From Pseudomonas sp. GM49 (GTDB taxonomy: Bacteria > Pseudomonadota > Gammaproteobacteria > Pseudomonadales > Pseudomonadaceae), in assembly GCF_000282355.1 (NCBI RefSeq), contig NZ_AKJL01000179.1, positions 1-57,047 on the forward strand: DNA of 57,047 bases, read 5' to 3'. The position numbers and the translations under genes were made by a program. This document shows positions 8,315 to 15,637 of the stretch, one piece after another. The first letter of the stretch is position 1. Each line of letters starts with the position of its first letter. The notes beneath the pieces were generated by a model. The model was given only the letters and a program-made list of their open reading frames with translations. It was not told the DNA's origin and did no database searches.

Positions 8315-9809
8315 CAGCGATTCTGCCTTGCGTTTCATCAATCCCGAGTTCCTGCCGCTGAGCGATGGCCGCGTGCGCCAGGTGCTCGACCCTGCGACCC
8401 TGCAACCGGTCGGGCAGGTTGGTTTGTGTGGCGAAGCAGACGTACAAGCCGCCATCGATGCCGCCACCGCCGCGCAAAAACAATGGCGCGTGGTCGATGC
8501 GAAAAGCCGCGCCGCGCGCCTGCATCAACTGGCCAATGCCATAGAGCAGAACGTGGCCTGCAACCGCGAAGTCGCACGCCTGATGACCCTGGAAATGGGC
8601 AAGCCGTTTCCCGAGGCCATGGGCGAGTTGGCCAACTGTGCGCCGATCTTTCGCTACTACGCGGAAATGGCCCGGGACGATGCCGGCAAGGTCGCCGGCA
8701 CCACGCAGATCGGCTCCTTCCAGCATGTGCGTTATGAGCCGTATGGCGTCAGCGTGCACATCATGCCGTTCAACTTTCCGATCCTGTTGATGTGCTGGAC
8801 GGTCGCTGCGTCGCTGGCGGCGGGCAACGCCTGCATCATCAAACCGGCGGAAGCCACGACCCTGTGCACCCTCAAGTTCATGGAGCATTTCACCGCGTTG
8901 TTGCCGGGACTGGTGTCTTGTGTGCCGGGTGATGCTGCGACCGCGCAGTTACTGGTGCAGTCAGCGCAAACCCACGCCGTGGCCTTCACCGGCAGTGTCG
9001 CGGCGGGCAAAGCCGTGGCCGTGGCCTGCGCCGAACGGATGAAACCTTGCGTCATCGAGGCCGGTGGCAGCGATCCATTGATCATCTCCAGACATGCACC
9101 GCTGGATGTCGCGGCGGCGGGTGCCGTGACGGCTGCATTCCATCTCAGCGGGCAGATCTGCACGTCGGCCGAGCGCTTCTATGTCGTTGACGAGATCCAT
9201 GACGAATTTGTCGCGAAGTTCGCCGAGCGTACCCGGGCCTTGCGCATTGGCCATGGCCTGGAGCGTTCGGAGATCGGGCCGATGGTCAGCGAAGCAGCGC
9301 GCAATAAGGTCATGCGCCTGGTCGATGACGCTGTGGCCAAGGGTGCGAAAGTGGTCTGTGGCGGGCGGATTCCACCCGGACACAGCGTGGGTTGGTTCTA
9401 TGAGCCGACCATCCTCACCGGGGTGACTGGCGACATGGCCATACTTCAGGAAGAGTGCTTCGGCCCGGTGGCGGCGATCTGTCGTGTCAGCGATTTCGAC
9501 GAGGCGGTGCGGCTGGCCAATGATTCGCCGTTCGGCCTTGGCGCCTCACTGTTTTCCACGGATCTGGCCGAAGCCATGGAAGCCGCCGAGCGTCTGGAGG
9601 CGGGGATGGTCTGGGTCAACAATCCGTTGATCGATAACGATGCGCTGCCGTTCGGCGGCTGGAAGATGTCAGGCCTTGGGCGCGAACTCGGGCGTCAGGG
9701 GCTGGAAGCGTTCCGCCGCTCGAAAATGGTCATCATCGACCATCAGCCAAAGATTCAGGACTGGTGGTACCCGTATGCCGACGACGTGTTCTTTCGCGAT
9801 CCGGCCTGA
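8301..9809 (+). CDS. NAD(P)-dependent aldehyde dehydrogenase
   Basis: A 502-residue soluble aldehyde dehydrogenase of the usual length. The catalytic Cys287 lies in SGQICTSAERF and the general-base Glu253 in VIEAGGSDP. The cofactor loop FTGSVAAGK and the C-terminal LPFGGWKMSGLGRELG are present. Active-site segments resemble succinate-semialdehyde-type rather than betaine-aldehyde enzymes. It overlaps the kinase by 14 nt and is followed by a second, differently typed dehydrogenase, so the pathway may oxidise two aldehydes or two ends of one molecule. Confidence 0.9.
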   Translation: MATFNSDSALRFINPEFLPLSDGRVRQVLDPATLQPVGQVGLCGEADVQAAIDAATAAQKQWRVVDAKSRAARLHQLANAIEQNVACNREVARLMTLEMGKPFPEAMGELANCAPIFRYYAEMARDDAGKVAGTTQIGSFQHVRYEPYGVSVHIMPFNFPILLMCWTVAASLAAGNACIIKPAEATTLCTLKFMEHFTALLPGLVSCVPGDAATAQLLVQSAQTHAVAFTGSVAAGKAVAVACAERMKPCVIEAGGSDPLIISRHAPLDVAAAGAVTAAFHLSGQICTSAERFYVVDEIHDEFVAKFAERTRALRIGHGLERSEIGPMVSEAARNKVMRLVDDAVAKGAKVVCGGRIPPGHSVGWFYEPTILTGVTGDMAILQEECFGPVAAICRVSDFDEAVRLANDSPFGLGASLFSTDLAEAMEAAERLEAGMVWVNNPLIDNDALPFGGWKMSGLGRELGRQGLEAFRRSKMVIIDHQPKIQDWWYPYADDVFFRDPA

Positions 9810-9836
9810 AGCCGGGATGCACACAGGAGGATCGTG

Positions 9837-12101
9837 ATGAGCGACAACTTTGGCTGGCCGACGCTGGCGGTGATTCTGGCGGCCGGGCAGGGCACGCGGA
9901 TGCGTTCGCCGCTGCCCAAGGTCTTGCATCCGGTGGGCAATCGGCCGCTGCTCGGCCATGTGCTGGCGGCGGTGGAGGCGGCGGGTATCGAGCAACGGGC
10001 GGTGGTGGTGGGCGCTGGCGGCGGGCAGGTGGCCGAGTACCTGCAACAGGTCGCACCGACGGCGCAGGTCTTTACCCAACACGAACAACTGGGCACGGCC
10101 CACGCGGTGCTCGCGGCCCGACCGGTATTGCAGGCGCACGAACAGCAACAGCAACAGGGCTGTGTGTTGGTGCTGTTTGGTGACTCACCCTTGATTACCC
10201 CGCAGACCCTGGCCCGTTTACGCAGGGCATTGATCGATGGAGCGGCCGTGGCGGTGGCGGGTTTCCACACCCAACGACCGGGGCCGTACGGACGGCTGGT
10301 GATGGAGCAGGGGCGTTTGCGTGCAATCCGCGAAGCCAAAGATGCAAGCCCACAGGAGCTGGACATCGACTTCTGCAATGGCGGTGTCATGGGCCTGCGC
10401 GCCGATACCTGCCTGTGGCTGCTGGAGCGTATCGGCAACCGGAACGCCCAGGGTGAGTTCTACCTCACCGATGCGGTGGCGGTGGCCAACGAGGCGGGGC
10501 TGACGGTTACTGCGGTGGAAGTGGATGAAAACGACGTACTCGGGGTCAATGACCGCGAGCAATTGCAGGTCGCCGAACAGCTGTACCAACAGCGTCGACA
10601 CCGGCGGATCAAGGAGTGTCCCATGGGTGACTATCAGCGGTTGTACATCGACGGTGAATGGGTCGCCCCGGTTCAACGCGGTGTTTTCGACACGCTCGAT
10701 CCGAGTGACGAGTCGGTTCTGGCGCGGGTCGCTTCTGCCACGTTCGAGGACGTCGACCGGGCGGTTGCGGCTGCGCGTTCGGCGTTTGATGAAGGGGACT
10801 GGCCGCGCTGGTCCGGCGCACAACGGGCCGAGGTCTTGCGCCGGATCGCCGAGGGTATCCGCAACCGTCAGGATGAGTTGGCGGCCATCGAAGTGCGCGA
10901 CAACGGTAAGCCGTTGCCGGAAGCATTGTGGGACATCGCCGACACCGCCGGTTGCTTCGACTTTTATGCCGGGCTGGCCGAGCAGTCGGATCAACAGAGT
11001 GAACAGTCGATCGATCTGCCGGATGCGCGCTTCACGTCATCGGTGATCAAGGAACCGCTCGGTGTGGTTGCGGCGATCATCCCGTGGAACTTCCCGATGC
11101 TGATGGCCTCCTGGAAAGTCGCCCCGGCGCTGGCGGCAGGTTGCACCGTAGTGCTCAAACCTTCCGAACTGACGCCGTTGACTGCTCTCGAACTGGCGGG
11201 CATCGCCGACAAGGCAGGATTGCCGGCCGGGGTGCTGAACGTGATCACTGGCCTGGGGCGCGAGGCGGGAGCGCCGCTGGCCAAACACCCGTATGTCGAC
11301 AAAGTCGCCTTCACCGGGAGTGTGCCGACCGGACGCAAGATCATGCAGGCGGCTGCGAACGATATCAAAAACATCAGCCTGGAACTGGGCGGCAAATCAC
11401 CCTTCGTGATCTTCGCCGACAGCGACATTGAAGCCGCCGTGGAGTGGATTCTGTTCGGGATCTTCTGGAACCAGGGCCAGGTCTGTTCAGCCACTTCGCG
11501 GGTGCTGGTGGAGCGCGCGTTATACCCGGCACTGCTGGAGCGTCTGATTACTGCTACCAAGCAGATTCAGATTGGCCAGGGCTTCGAGGACGGGGTGAAG
11601 CTCGGGCCGCTGGTCAGCCAGGGGCAACTGGACAAGGTGCTGGCGGCGATTGCAGCCGGTCAGCAAGAGGGGGCGCGGCTGGTTTCGGGCGGTGTGCGAC
11701 CGGATTATCCGGAAAAGGGTTATTACCTGACGCCAGCGATTTTCGCGGATGTTCCCGAAGACAGTTCGGTATGGCGTGAGGAAATTTTCGGCCCGGTGGT
11801 GTGCTTGCGCGCATTCGACACGGAAGCGGAAGCGGTCAGACTGGCCAATGACTCGCCGTTCGGGTTGGCGGCGGCTGTCATGTCTCGGGATATCCCGCGC
11901 TGCGAACGGGTCGCTCGCGGTTTTCGCGCAGGCATCGTGTGGGTCAACTGCTCGCAACCAACCTTCGTCGAGGCACCCTGGGGCGGTTACAAGCAGAGCG
12001 GCATTGGTCGCGAATTAGGGGAGTGGGGCTACAACAACTACCTGGAAACCAAGCAGATCACCCGCTACAACGGCGAACCCTGGGGGTGGTATCTGAAGTG
12101 A
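9837..12101 (+). CDS. GlmU-like nucleotidyltransferase fused in frame to a betaine-aldehyde-type dehydrogenase
   Basis: A single 754-codon frame with two complete enzymes. Residues 1 to about 255 form a nucleotidyltransferase close to the uridyltransferase domain of GlmU (LAAGQGTRMRSPLPKVLHPV), with the EQLGTAHA donor loop and FGDSPL metal site; the GlmU acetyltransferase helix is absent. From Met263 onward lies a full-length aldehyde dehydrogenase with Glu516 (LELGGKSP), Cys550 (NQGQVCSATS) and the C-terminal WGGYKQSGIGRELG of betaine-aldehyde types. Codon 263 (ATG at 10623) has its own AAGGAG six bases upstream, so a separate 492-residue dehydrogenase may also be made. The upstream start is the ATG at 9837 behind AGGAGG. 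I know of no natural fusion of these two families. Confidence 0.82.
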   Translation: MSDNFGWPTLAVILAAGQGTRMRSPLPKVLHPVGNRPLLGHVLAAVEAAGIEQRAVVVGAGGGQVAEYLQQVAPTAQVFTQHEQLGTAHAVLAARPVLQAHEQQQQQGCVLVLFGDSPLITPQTLARLRRALIDGAAVAVAGFHTQRPGPYGRLVMEQGRLRAIREAKDASPQELDIDFCNGGVMGLRADTCLWLLERIGNRNAQGEFYLTDAVAVANEAGLTVTAVEVDENDVLGVNDREQLQVAEQLYQQRRHRRIKECPMGDYQRLYIDGEWVAPVQRGVFDTLDPSDESVLARVASATFEDVDRAVAAARSAFDEGDWPRWSGAQRAEVLRRIAEGIRNRQDELAAIEVRDNGKPLPEALWDIADTAGCFDFYAGLAEQSDQQSEQSIDLPDARFTSSVIKEPLGVVAAIIPWNFPMLMASWKVAPALAAGCTVVLKPSELTPLTALELAGIADKAGLPAGVLNVITGLGREAGAPLAKHPYVDKVAFTGSVPTGRKIMQAAANDIKNISLELGGKSPFVIFADSDIEAAVEWILFGIFWNQGQVCSATSRVLVERALYPALLERLITATKQIQIGQGFEDGVKLGPLVSQGQLDKVLAAIAAGQQEGARLVSGGVRPDYPEKGYYLTPAIFADVPEDSSVWREEIFGPVVCLRAFDTEAEAVRLANDSPFGLAAAVMSRDIPRCERVARGFRAGIVWVNCSQPTFVEAPWGGYKQSGIGRELGEWGYNNYLETKQITRYNGEPWGWYLK
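10611..10625 (+). promoter_or_regulatory. Internal ribosome-binding site and start for the dehydrogenase half
   Basis: AAGGAG (10611-10616), six bases, then ATG (10623-10625), exactly where the dehydrogenase homology begins. No stop codon separates it from the nucleotidyltransferase frame. This supports two products from the second half: a fused protein and a free dehydrogenase. Confidence 0.6.
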
Positions 12102-12163
12102 ATCGAACGCAAACCGGCCTGCCTCAGAACAGGGGCAGGTCATTTATCCCGATCTGTGTGCCA

Positions 12164-12622
12164 TCACTCCCTGTTCAGCGCATCGATGATTGGGCAAACG
12201 GCCCCGCCGTCGCCTGCACCGCACTCTTGCACCAGTCCACTCAGCACCTGCCGCATGGCGGCAAGATCGGCTATCTTTTGCTCGATCAGGGCCAGTCCGC
12301 CCAGCACCTGCCGCATGGCGGCAAGATCGGCCATCTTTTGCTCGATCAGGGCCAGCTTGTGCACGGCCAGTGCCCGAGTCTCACTACAAGTGCAGGCCGC
12401 ATCCAGTGTCAGTAGTGCGTCCACCTCATCCAGCGTAAATCCCAGCACCAGCGCCCTCTTGATGAAGCGCAGACGTTTGACCTGTTCCGGTAGATAGCAT
12501 CGATAACCGCTGAACGGCTCTGGCGGCTCAACCAGCAAGCCACGTCGCTGGTAATAGCGAATAGTCTCGACGTTCACCCCGGCAGCTTCCGCCAACATGC
12601 CAATACTCAGCCCTGTCTCCAT
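12164..12622 (-). CDS. MerR-family regulator of the mercury type with internal duplication
   Basis: A 152-residue regulator. Residues 5-70 are the MerR winged helix (AEAAGVNVETIRYYQRRGLL). Three Cys match the Hg-binding set of Tn21 MerR: one in the TCSETRALA segment and two in VQECGAGDGGAVCP. A 60-bp tandem duplication gives two copies of ALIEQK(M/I)ADLAAMRQVL in the long antiparallel dimer helix, adding 20 residues. A 20-residue insertion (about five to six turns) would move the metal-binding Cys relative to the helix start, so metal response may be altered or lost. A divergent mer-like operator lies 11 bp upstream, but no merT, merP or merA follows. Confidence 0.85.
   Translation of the reverse strand: METGLSIGMLAEAAGVNVETIRYYQRRGLLVEPPEPFSGYRCYLPEQVKRLRFIKRALVLGFTLDEVDALLTLDAACTCSETRALAVHKLALIEQKMADLAAMRQVLGGLALIEQKIADLAAMRQVLSGLVQECGAGDGGAVCPIIDALNRE
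12232..12351. repeat. 60-bp direct tandem duplication inside merR-like gene
   Basis: Copy 1 is 12232-12291 and copy 2 is 12292-12351, with three mismatches by my reading. The length is a multiple of three, so the frame is kept and the duplication encodes 20 extra residues. The near identity points to a recent event, or to an assembly artefact in a repeat. Confidence 0.92.
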
Positions 12623-12632
12623 CGCACGCCCC

Positions 12633-12664
12633 TTGATTCTGTACCTAGGTACGGAGTGTAAAGT
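12633..12664 (+). promoter_or_regulatory. mer-like MerR operator/promoter with 20-bp spacer
   Basis: TTGATT (12633-12638) and TAAAGT (12659-12664) are separated by 20 bp. The spacer holds the perfect palindrome GTACCTAGGTAC (12641-12652) flanked by a partial outer dyad. The arrangement closely follows the Tn21 mer operator (TTGACT, 19-bp spacer with a GTAC dyad, TAAGGT). A stretched spacer makes the promoter silent until the activated regulator twists it. The promoter faces the small membrane peptide at 12723. Confidence 0.75.
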
Positions 12665-12722
12665 GATTCTAGGTTAGATCAGTTCAATGGAGAGAGCGAT
12701 CCGTGGTTATAGGAGGTGTGTC

Positions 12723-12818
12723 ATGTGGAGTCAGCCTCTGATGCTAGTGTTGATCTACCTGATTATCACCCTCAGCATCGGCTTGTTGTATACCATTGCG
12801 CTCATGTATTGGCTTTGA
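12723..12818 (+). CDS. 31-residue membrane micropeptide downstream of mer-like promoter
   Basis: A short ORF that starts with ATG six bases after AGGAGG (12711-12716) and encodes MWSQPLMLVLIYLIITLSIG followed by 11 more hydrophobic residues and a TGA stop. Almost the whole product is one transmembrane helix, like other bacterial stress micropeptides. It is the only apparent target of the divergent MerR promoter about 60 bp upstream. It does not resemble MerT, MerP, MerE or KdpF as I remember them. The function is unknown. It could be a metal-stress peptide, or the preserved head of a lost transporter gene. Confidence 0.6.
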   Translation: MWSQPLMLVLIYLIITLSIGLLYTIALMYWL

Positions 12819-13017
12819 TCCAATTGGTGACGATCGGTCAGTCTGCATTTGATACCGTTTTCGGCAGGCAGCTTAGTCCCGATCACAGTCGTTGGGGAGT
12901 GCCTGAAATGGGGCGGTTTCAGCCGGTCGTGGCAAGCAGAAATCGGCCAGGAGCAGTCACTGTGGATTTCCAGGGCAGTGCGAGCAATGGCCCCTGATCG
13001 TCCTTCTGCAGATACGA
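12819..13017. other. Non-coding stretch with a dispersed repeat-like segment
   Basis: No supportable gene. Read on the minus strand, 12930-12960 contains a segment beginning TGGCCGATTTCTGC that resembles 28889-28925 on the plus strand, so this is probably part of a dispersed non-coding element. An 88-codon minus frame spanning it has no start signal and no recognisable domain. Confidence 0.45.
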
Positions 13018-14118
13018 TCAACTGCCAGTCCTGATCTTGCTCCAGAGACGGGTACGTACACGCTCCATTTTCAGCGATATCGGCTCCAGCGGGAACAGAG
13101 TATCCAAAACCTGCTTCGACGGATAAACGTCAGGGTTATTGCGAATATTCTCCTCGACCAGCGCGGTGGCGTCCTTGTTGGCGTTCGGATATGCCAAATA
13201 GTTGGAGGACTTAGCGATGACCTCAGGGCGAAGCATGTAATTGATGAAGGCCATTCCTTCCGCCGGATTCGGGGAATCGTTAAGCAGCACAAGGTTTTCC
13301 ACCCAAACCGGAGCACCTTCGCGAGGAATGCTATAGATGATCTTGCGGCCGTTACCAGCAAGTCTGGAACTCTCTTGTGCCCCGAAAACTCCGCCAGCCC
13401 AGCCGAGCACAACACAGACGTCACCATTGGCCAGGTCAGCGCTGAATTTAGATGAGTCGAAGTAACGGATGTACGGGCGCAGCTTCAGCAACAGCGCCTC
13501 AGCTTTGCGGAAGTCCTCAGGATTCTGACTGTTATAGGGCAGGCCAAGGTAATGCATTACTATCGGAAAAATCTCGCCCGGTGCGTCCAGCATGGCCACG
13601 CCGCATTGGCTTAACTTGGCGAGGTTCTCCTCTTTTAAAATCAGATCCCATGAATTGACCGGAGCATCCGGACCAAGGATCGACTTGACCTTGTCCGCAT
13701 CATAACCAATCCCGGTGGTAGCCCACATATATGGAACTGCGTATCGATTACCTGGATCGTTAGCTTGTAACTTGGCAAGGATATCCGGGTTGAGATGGTG
13801 ATAATTGGACAATTGCGCGCGGTCTATTTCCTTGAGGACACCGGCCTTTATCAGGTTCGGCAACAGCCCATCAGTAGCAATCACCACGTCATACCCGCTA
13901 CGACCGGCCATGACTTTACTTTGCATGACATCGGCGTTATCGAACGAGTCATACGTCGCTTTGATGCCGGTTTCTTTGTGAAAATCTTTCGTCGCATCCG
14001 GTGCGATAAAGTCGTACCAGCTGTAGATATTCATCTGGGGCTCAGCAGCCTCAGTGCAGAGGATACTTGTACTCAACAGTGAGGCAAGGACTAGCTGTAA
14101 ACCGACTTTCGGGTTCAT
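13018..14118 (-). CDS. Polyamine ABC transporter substrate-binding protein (PotF/SpuD-like)
   Basis: A 366-residue periplasmic binding protein with a signal peptide over about residues 1-24. The mature start PQMNIYSWYDFIAPDATKDF is the classic PotF/SpuD/SpuE opening, and YMWATTGIGYDADKVK follows. It binds putrescine- or spermidine-like amines in the periplasm. It stands alone: no permease or ATPase gene adjoins it, so it must use a transporter encoded elsewhere, possibly the importer at 2352-5087. Upstream in the same direction lies an amidohydrolase gene, separated by a hairpin. Confidence 0.88.
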   Translation of the reverse strand: MNPKVGLQLVLASLLSTSILCTEAAEPQMNIYSWYDFIAPDATKDFHKETGIKATYDSFDNADVMQSKVMAGRSGYDVVIATDGLLPNLIKAGVLKEIDRAQLSNYHHLNPDILAKLQANDPGNRYAVPYMWATTGIGYDADKVKSILGPDAPVNSWDLILKEENLAKLSQCGVAMLDAPGEIFPIVMHYLGLPYNSQNPEDFRKAEALLLKLRPYIRYFDSSKFSADLANGDVCVVLGWAGGVFGAQESSRLAGNGRKIIYSIPREGAPVWVENLVLLNDSPNPAEGMAFINYMLRPEVIAKSSNYLAYPNANKDATALVEENIRNNPDVYPSKQVLDTLFPLEPISLKMERVRTRLWSKIRTGS

Positions 14119-14137
14119 CTGGAGACTCCGGAGCGGT

Positions 14138-14161
14138 AGCGCTGTTTAAAAAAACAGCGCT
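14138..14161 (-). terminator. Perfect 10-bp hairpin between amidohydrolase and polyamine-binding genes
   Basis: AGCGCTGTTT pairs perfectly with AAACAGCGCT across AAAA. It lies about 20 bp upstream of the binding-protein start on the minus strand and about 85 bp beyond the amidohydrolase stop. There is no long U-tract after the stem in the minus direction. It may be a weak terminator, an mRNA stabiliser or an operator. Confidence 0.5.
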
Positions 14162-14246
14162 GCGTCTGCTGATTGTTAGATTTATATGGCAGGGCCGACA
14201 TCGGCAAGATCAACAACGTATTACTGGGGAAAAGATTTCGAGCGAC

Positions 14247-15062
14247 TCAAGGAATCAGCAGCTCGCGACGACCGTCCGTATGCTCAAGTTGTACACCTGT
14301 CAGATGCAGGCGACGGTCGTTGAGATAGTCGTAATTCCGACGGGACTCCTTGAGCTGGTCAAGGTCAAGTGTGACCACCTGCTGACACTCCTCGCGGCCG
14401 GCCTCAAACATTACTTGTCCGAACGGATTGACCACTGCGCTGGCCCCCGCGAACACCAGGCCGTCATCCCCTTCTCCCACCCGATTCACCATGACAGCAA
14501 ACGCCTGGTTTTCCTGGGCGCGAGCCATGATTGCCGTGCGATGGACCGGGCCGTAGGGATCCATGTTGCCGTTAGTGACCAGTATCAGCTCGGCGCCGAG
14601 CTGTCCGAGGGCGCGGGCGCTTTCCGGGAGTTCGATGTCGTAGCAAATCAGGATGCCTACACGCACGCCTTTCCACAATGCCGTGACATAGCGGTCACCC
14701 GGCTGGAACAGACCACGCTCCGATGGCCACAGGTGGGTCTTGCGGTAGCGCAAGGCGATACCTTCGGGCGTCATCAGTACCGAGGTGTTGTAAAAGATGC
14801 CGCCATCATTCTCCGCAATGCCGACGACGACCGAGACATTACGCTTGCGCACCAACTGCTCGACGGCCTGCAAGGTGGGGCCATCCAAGGGTTCGGCCAC
14901 ACTCGCCAATTGCTCGGCATCGACAAATCCCGTCAGGTGGGTTTCCGGGAAGATCAACAGATCCGTGTCAGCCGCGCAGGTAGCGATGGCCTCCAAGGTA
15001 CGTCCGAGGTTGTGAACGACATCGCCGTCACGGCCAGCCAGTTGCACCAACTCAATCTTCAT
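14247..15062 (-). CDS. Carbon-nitrogen hydrolase (nitrilase superfamily)
   Basis: A 271-residue amidohydrolase with the full catalytic triad: Glu40 (FPETHLTG), Lys108 (YRKTHLWPSE) and Cys140 (LICYDIELPE). The family splits amides or N-carbamoyl compounds to acid plus ammonia. The polyamine-binding protein downstream suggests an N-carbamoylputrescine- or acylpolyamine-like substrate, though it is shorter than typical AguB and not clearly orthologous. I chose the ATG at 15062 because AAGGAA precedes it and because the family's beta strand starts there; the 50-codon upstream extension lacks homology. Confidence 0.82.
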   Translation of the reverse strand: MKIELVQLAGRDGDVVHNLGRTLEAIATCAADTDLLIFPETHLTGFVDAEQLASVAEPLDGPTLQAVEQLVRKRNVSVVVGIAENDGGIFYNTSVLMTPEGIALRYRKTHLWPSERGLFQPGDRYVTALWKGVRVGILICYDIELPESARALGQLGAELILVTNGNMDPYGPVHRTAIMARAQENQAFAVMVNRVGEGDDGLVFAGASAVVNPFGQVMFEAGREECQQVVTLDLDQLKESRRNYDYLNDRRLHLTGVQLEHTDGRRELLIP

Positions 15063-15577
15063 CTCTGTTCCTTGCACAGTTAAGTAAGGGCCCAATCCGC
15101 CAGGGTTGGCCAGAGTATGGAGCGCGGTAGAGCGACACGTAATTACCCCCCTGGGGTAACCACAAATGAGTAGTGACGTGAAAGCGACATTGCAGGATGG
15201 GGTCGAAATCAAGTGAGCGCCCGCTAATCCGGACGGGGATCGCCCCAGTTTCTGATTGGTTCAATCGCACTGCTGGACTCTACGTCCACATTAGGAATGG
15301 CAGCTATGGGATAGCGGACATTCACGAAGGTCTGCTTTCGGCTATCAGCGGCAGTACAGTGTTTGCCCTGCGCTCGCTGGACGCTGCCAACCTCGCCACC
15401 CGCGAAGAGCATCTGGCGAGCGAGGCGCGGTTACTGGCCGATCAACTGAGCACTTTTCACGGCACGTTGCGTGAAAGTACCCAGCGCCTTAGCGGTCTGC
15501 TCGCGATGGCATCGACTCAATTTTCCGGTTTGTCCCAAATCTTTCTTGGCATTTGCCGGCGTTGTGTCGCTTTTAAG
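15063..15577. other. Intergenic region with a possible gene remnant
   Basis: About 500 bp with no complete gene. On the plus strand, roughly 15340-15470 reads as a helical, charged protein tail (LDAANLATREEHLASEARLL and onward) with no start signal of its own. It resembles the C-terminal coiled coil of a chemotaxis receptor, but the match is too weak to name. I see nothing else there. Confidence 0.3.
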
Positions 15578-15599
15578 CTTGCTGAAACGTTTCATCAAG
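15578..15599. promoter_or_regulatory. Cra/LacI-family-like operator
   Basis: A 22-bp near-palindrome whose core TGAAACGTTTCA is perfect. The arms extend to CTTG on the left and CAAG on the right with one mismatched pair. The core equals the FruR/Cra consensus (GCTGAAWCGTTTC) of the LacI family. It lies 39 bp upstream of the epimerase-like gene start, so sugar-dependent control is likely. Confidence 0.65.
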
Positions 15600-15637
15600 T
15601 CTATAAAAATGGCACAACTCCAAGAAAGGCTGCTGCC

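Noticed and set aside
12102..12163. Possible terminator CCTGCC...GGCAGG after the fused dehydrogenase gene
   Set aside because: Six-bp stem with a 10-base loop and no U-run; too weak to list as a terminator.
12755..13021. 88-codon minus-strand frame next to the polyamine-binding gene
   Set aside because: No ribosome site, no domain, and it overlaps a dispersed non-coding element.
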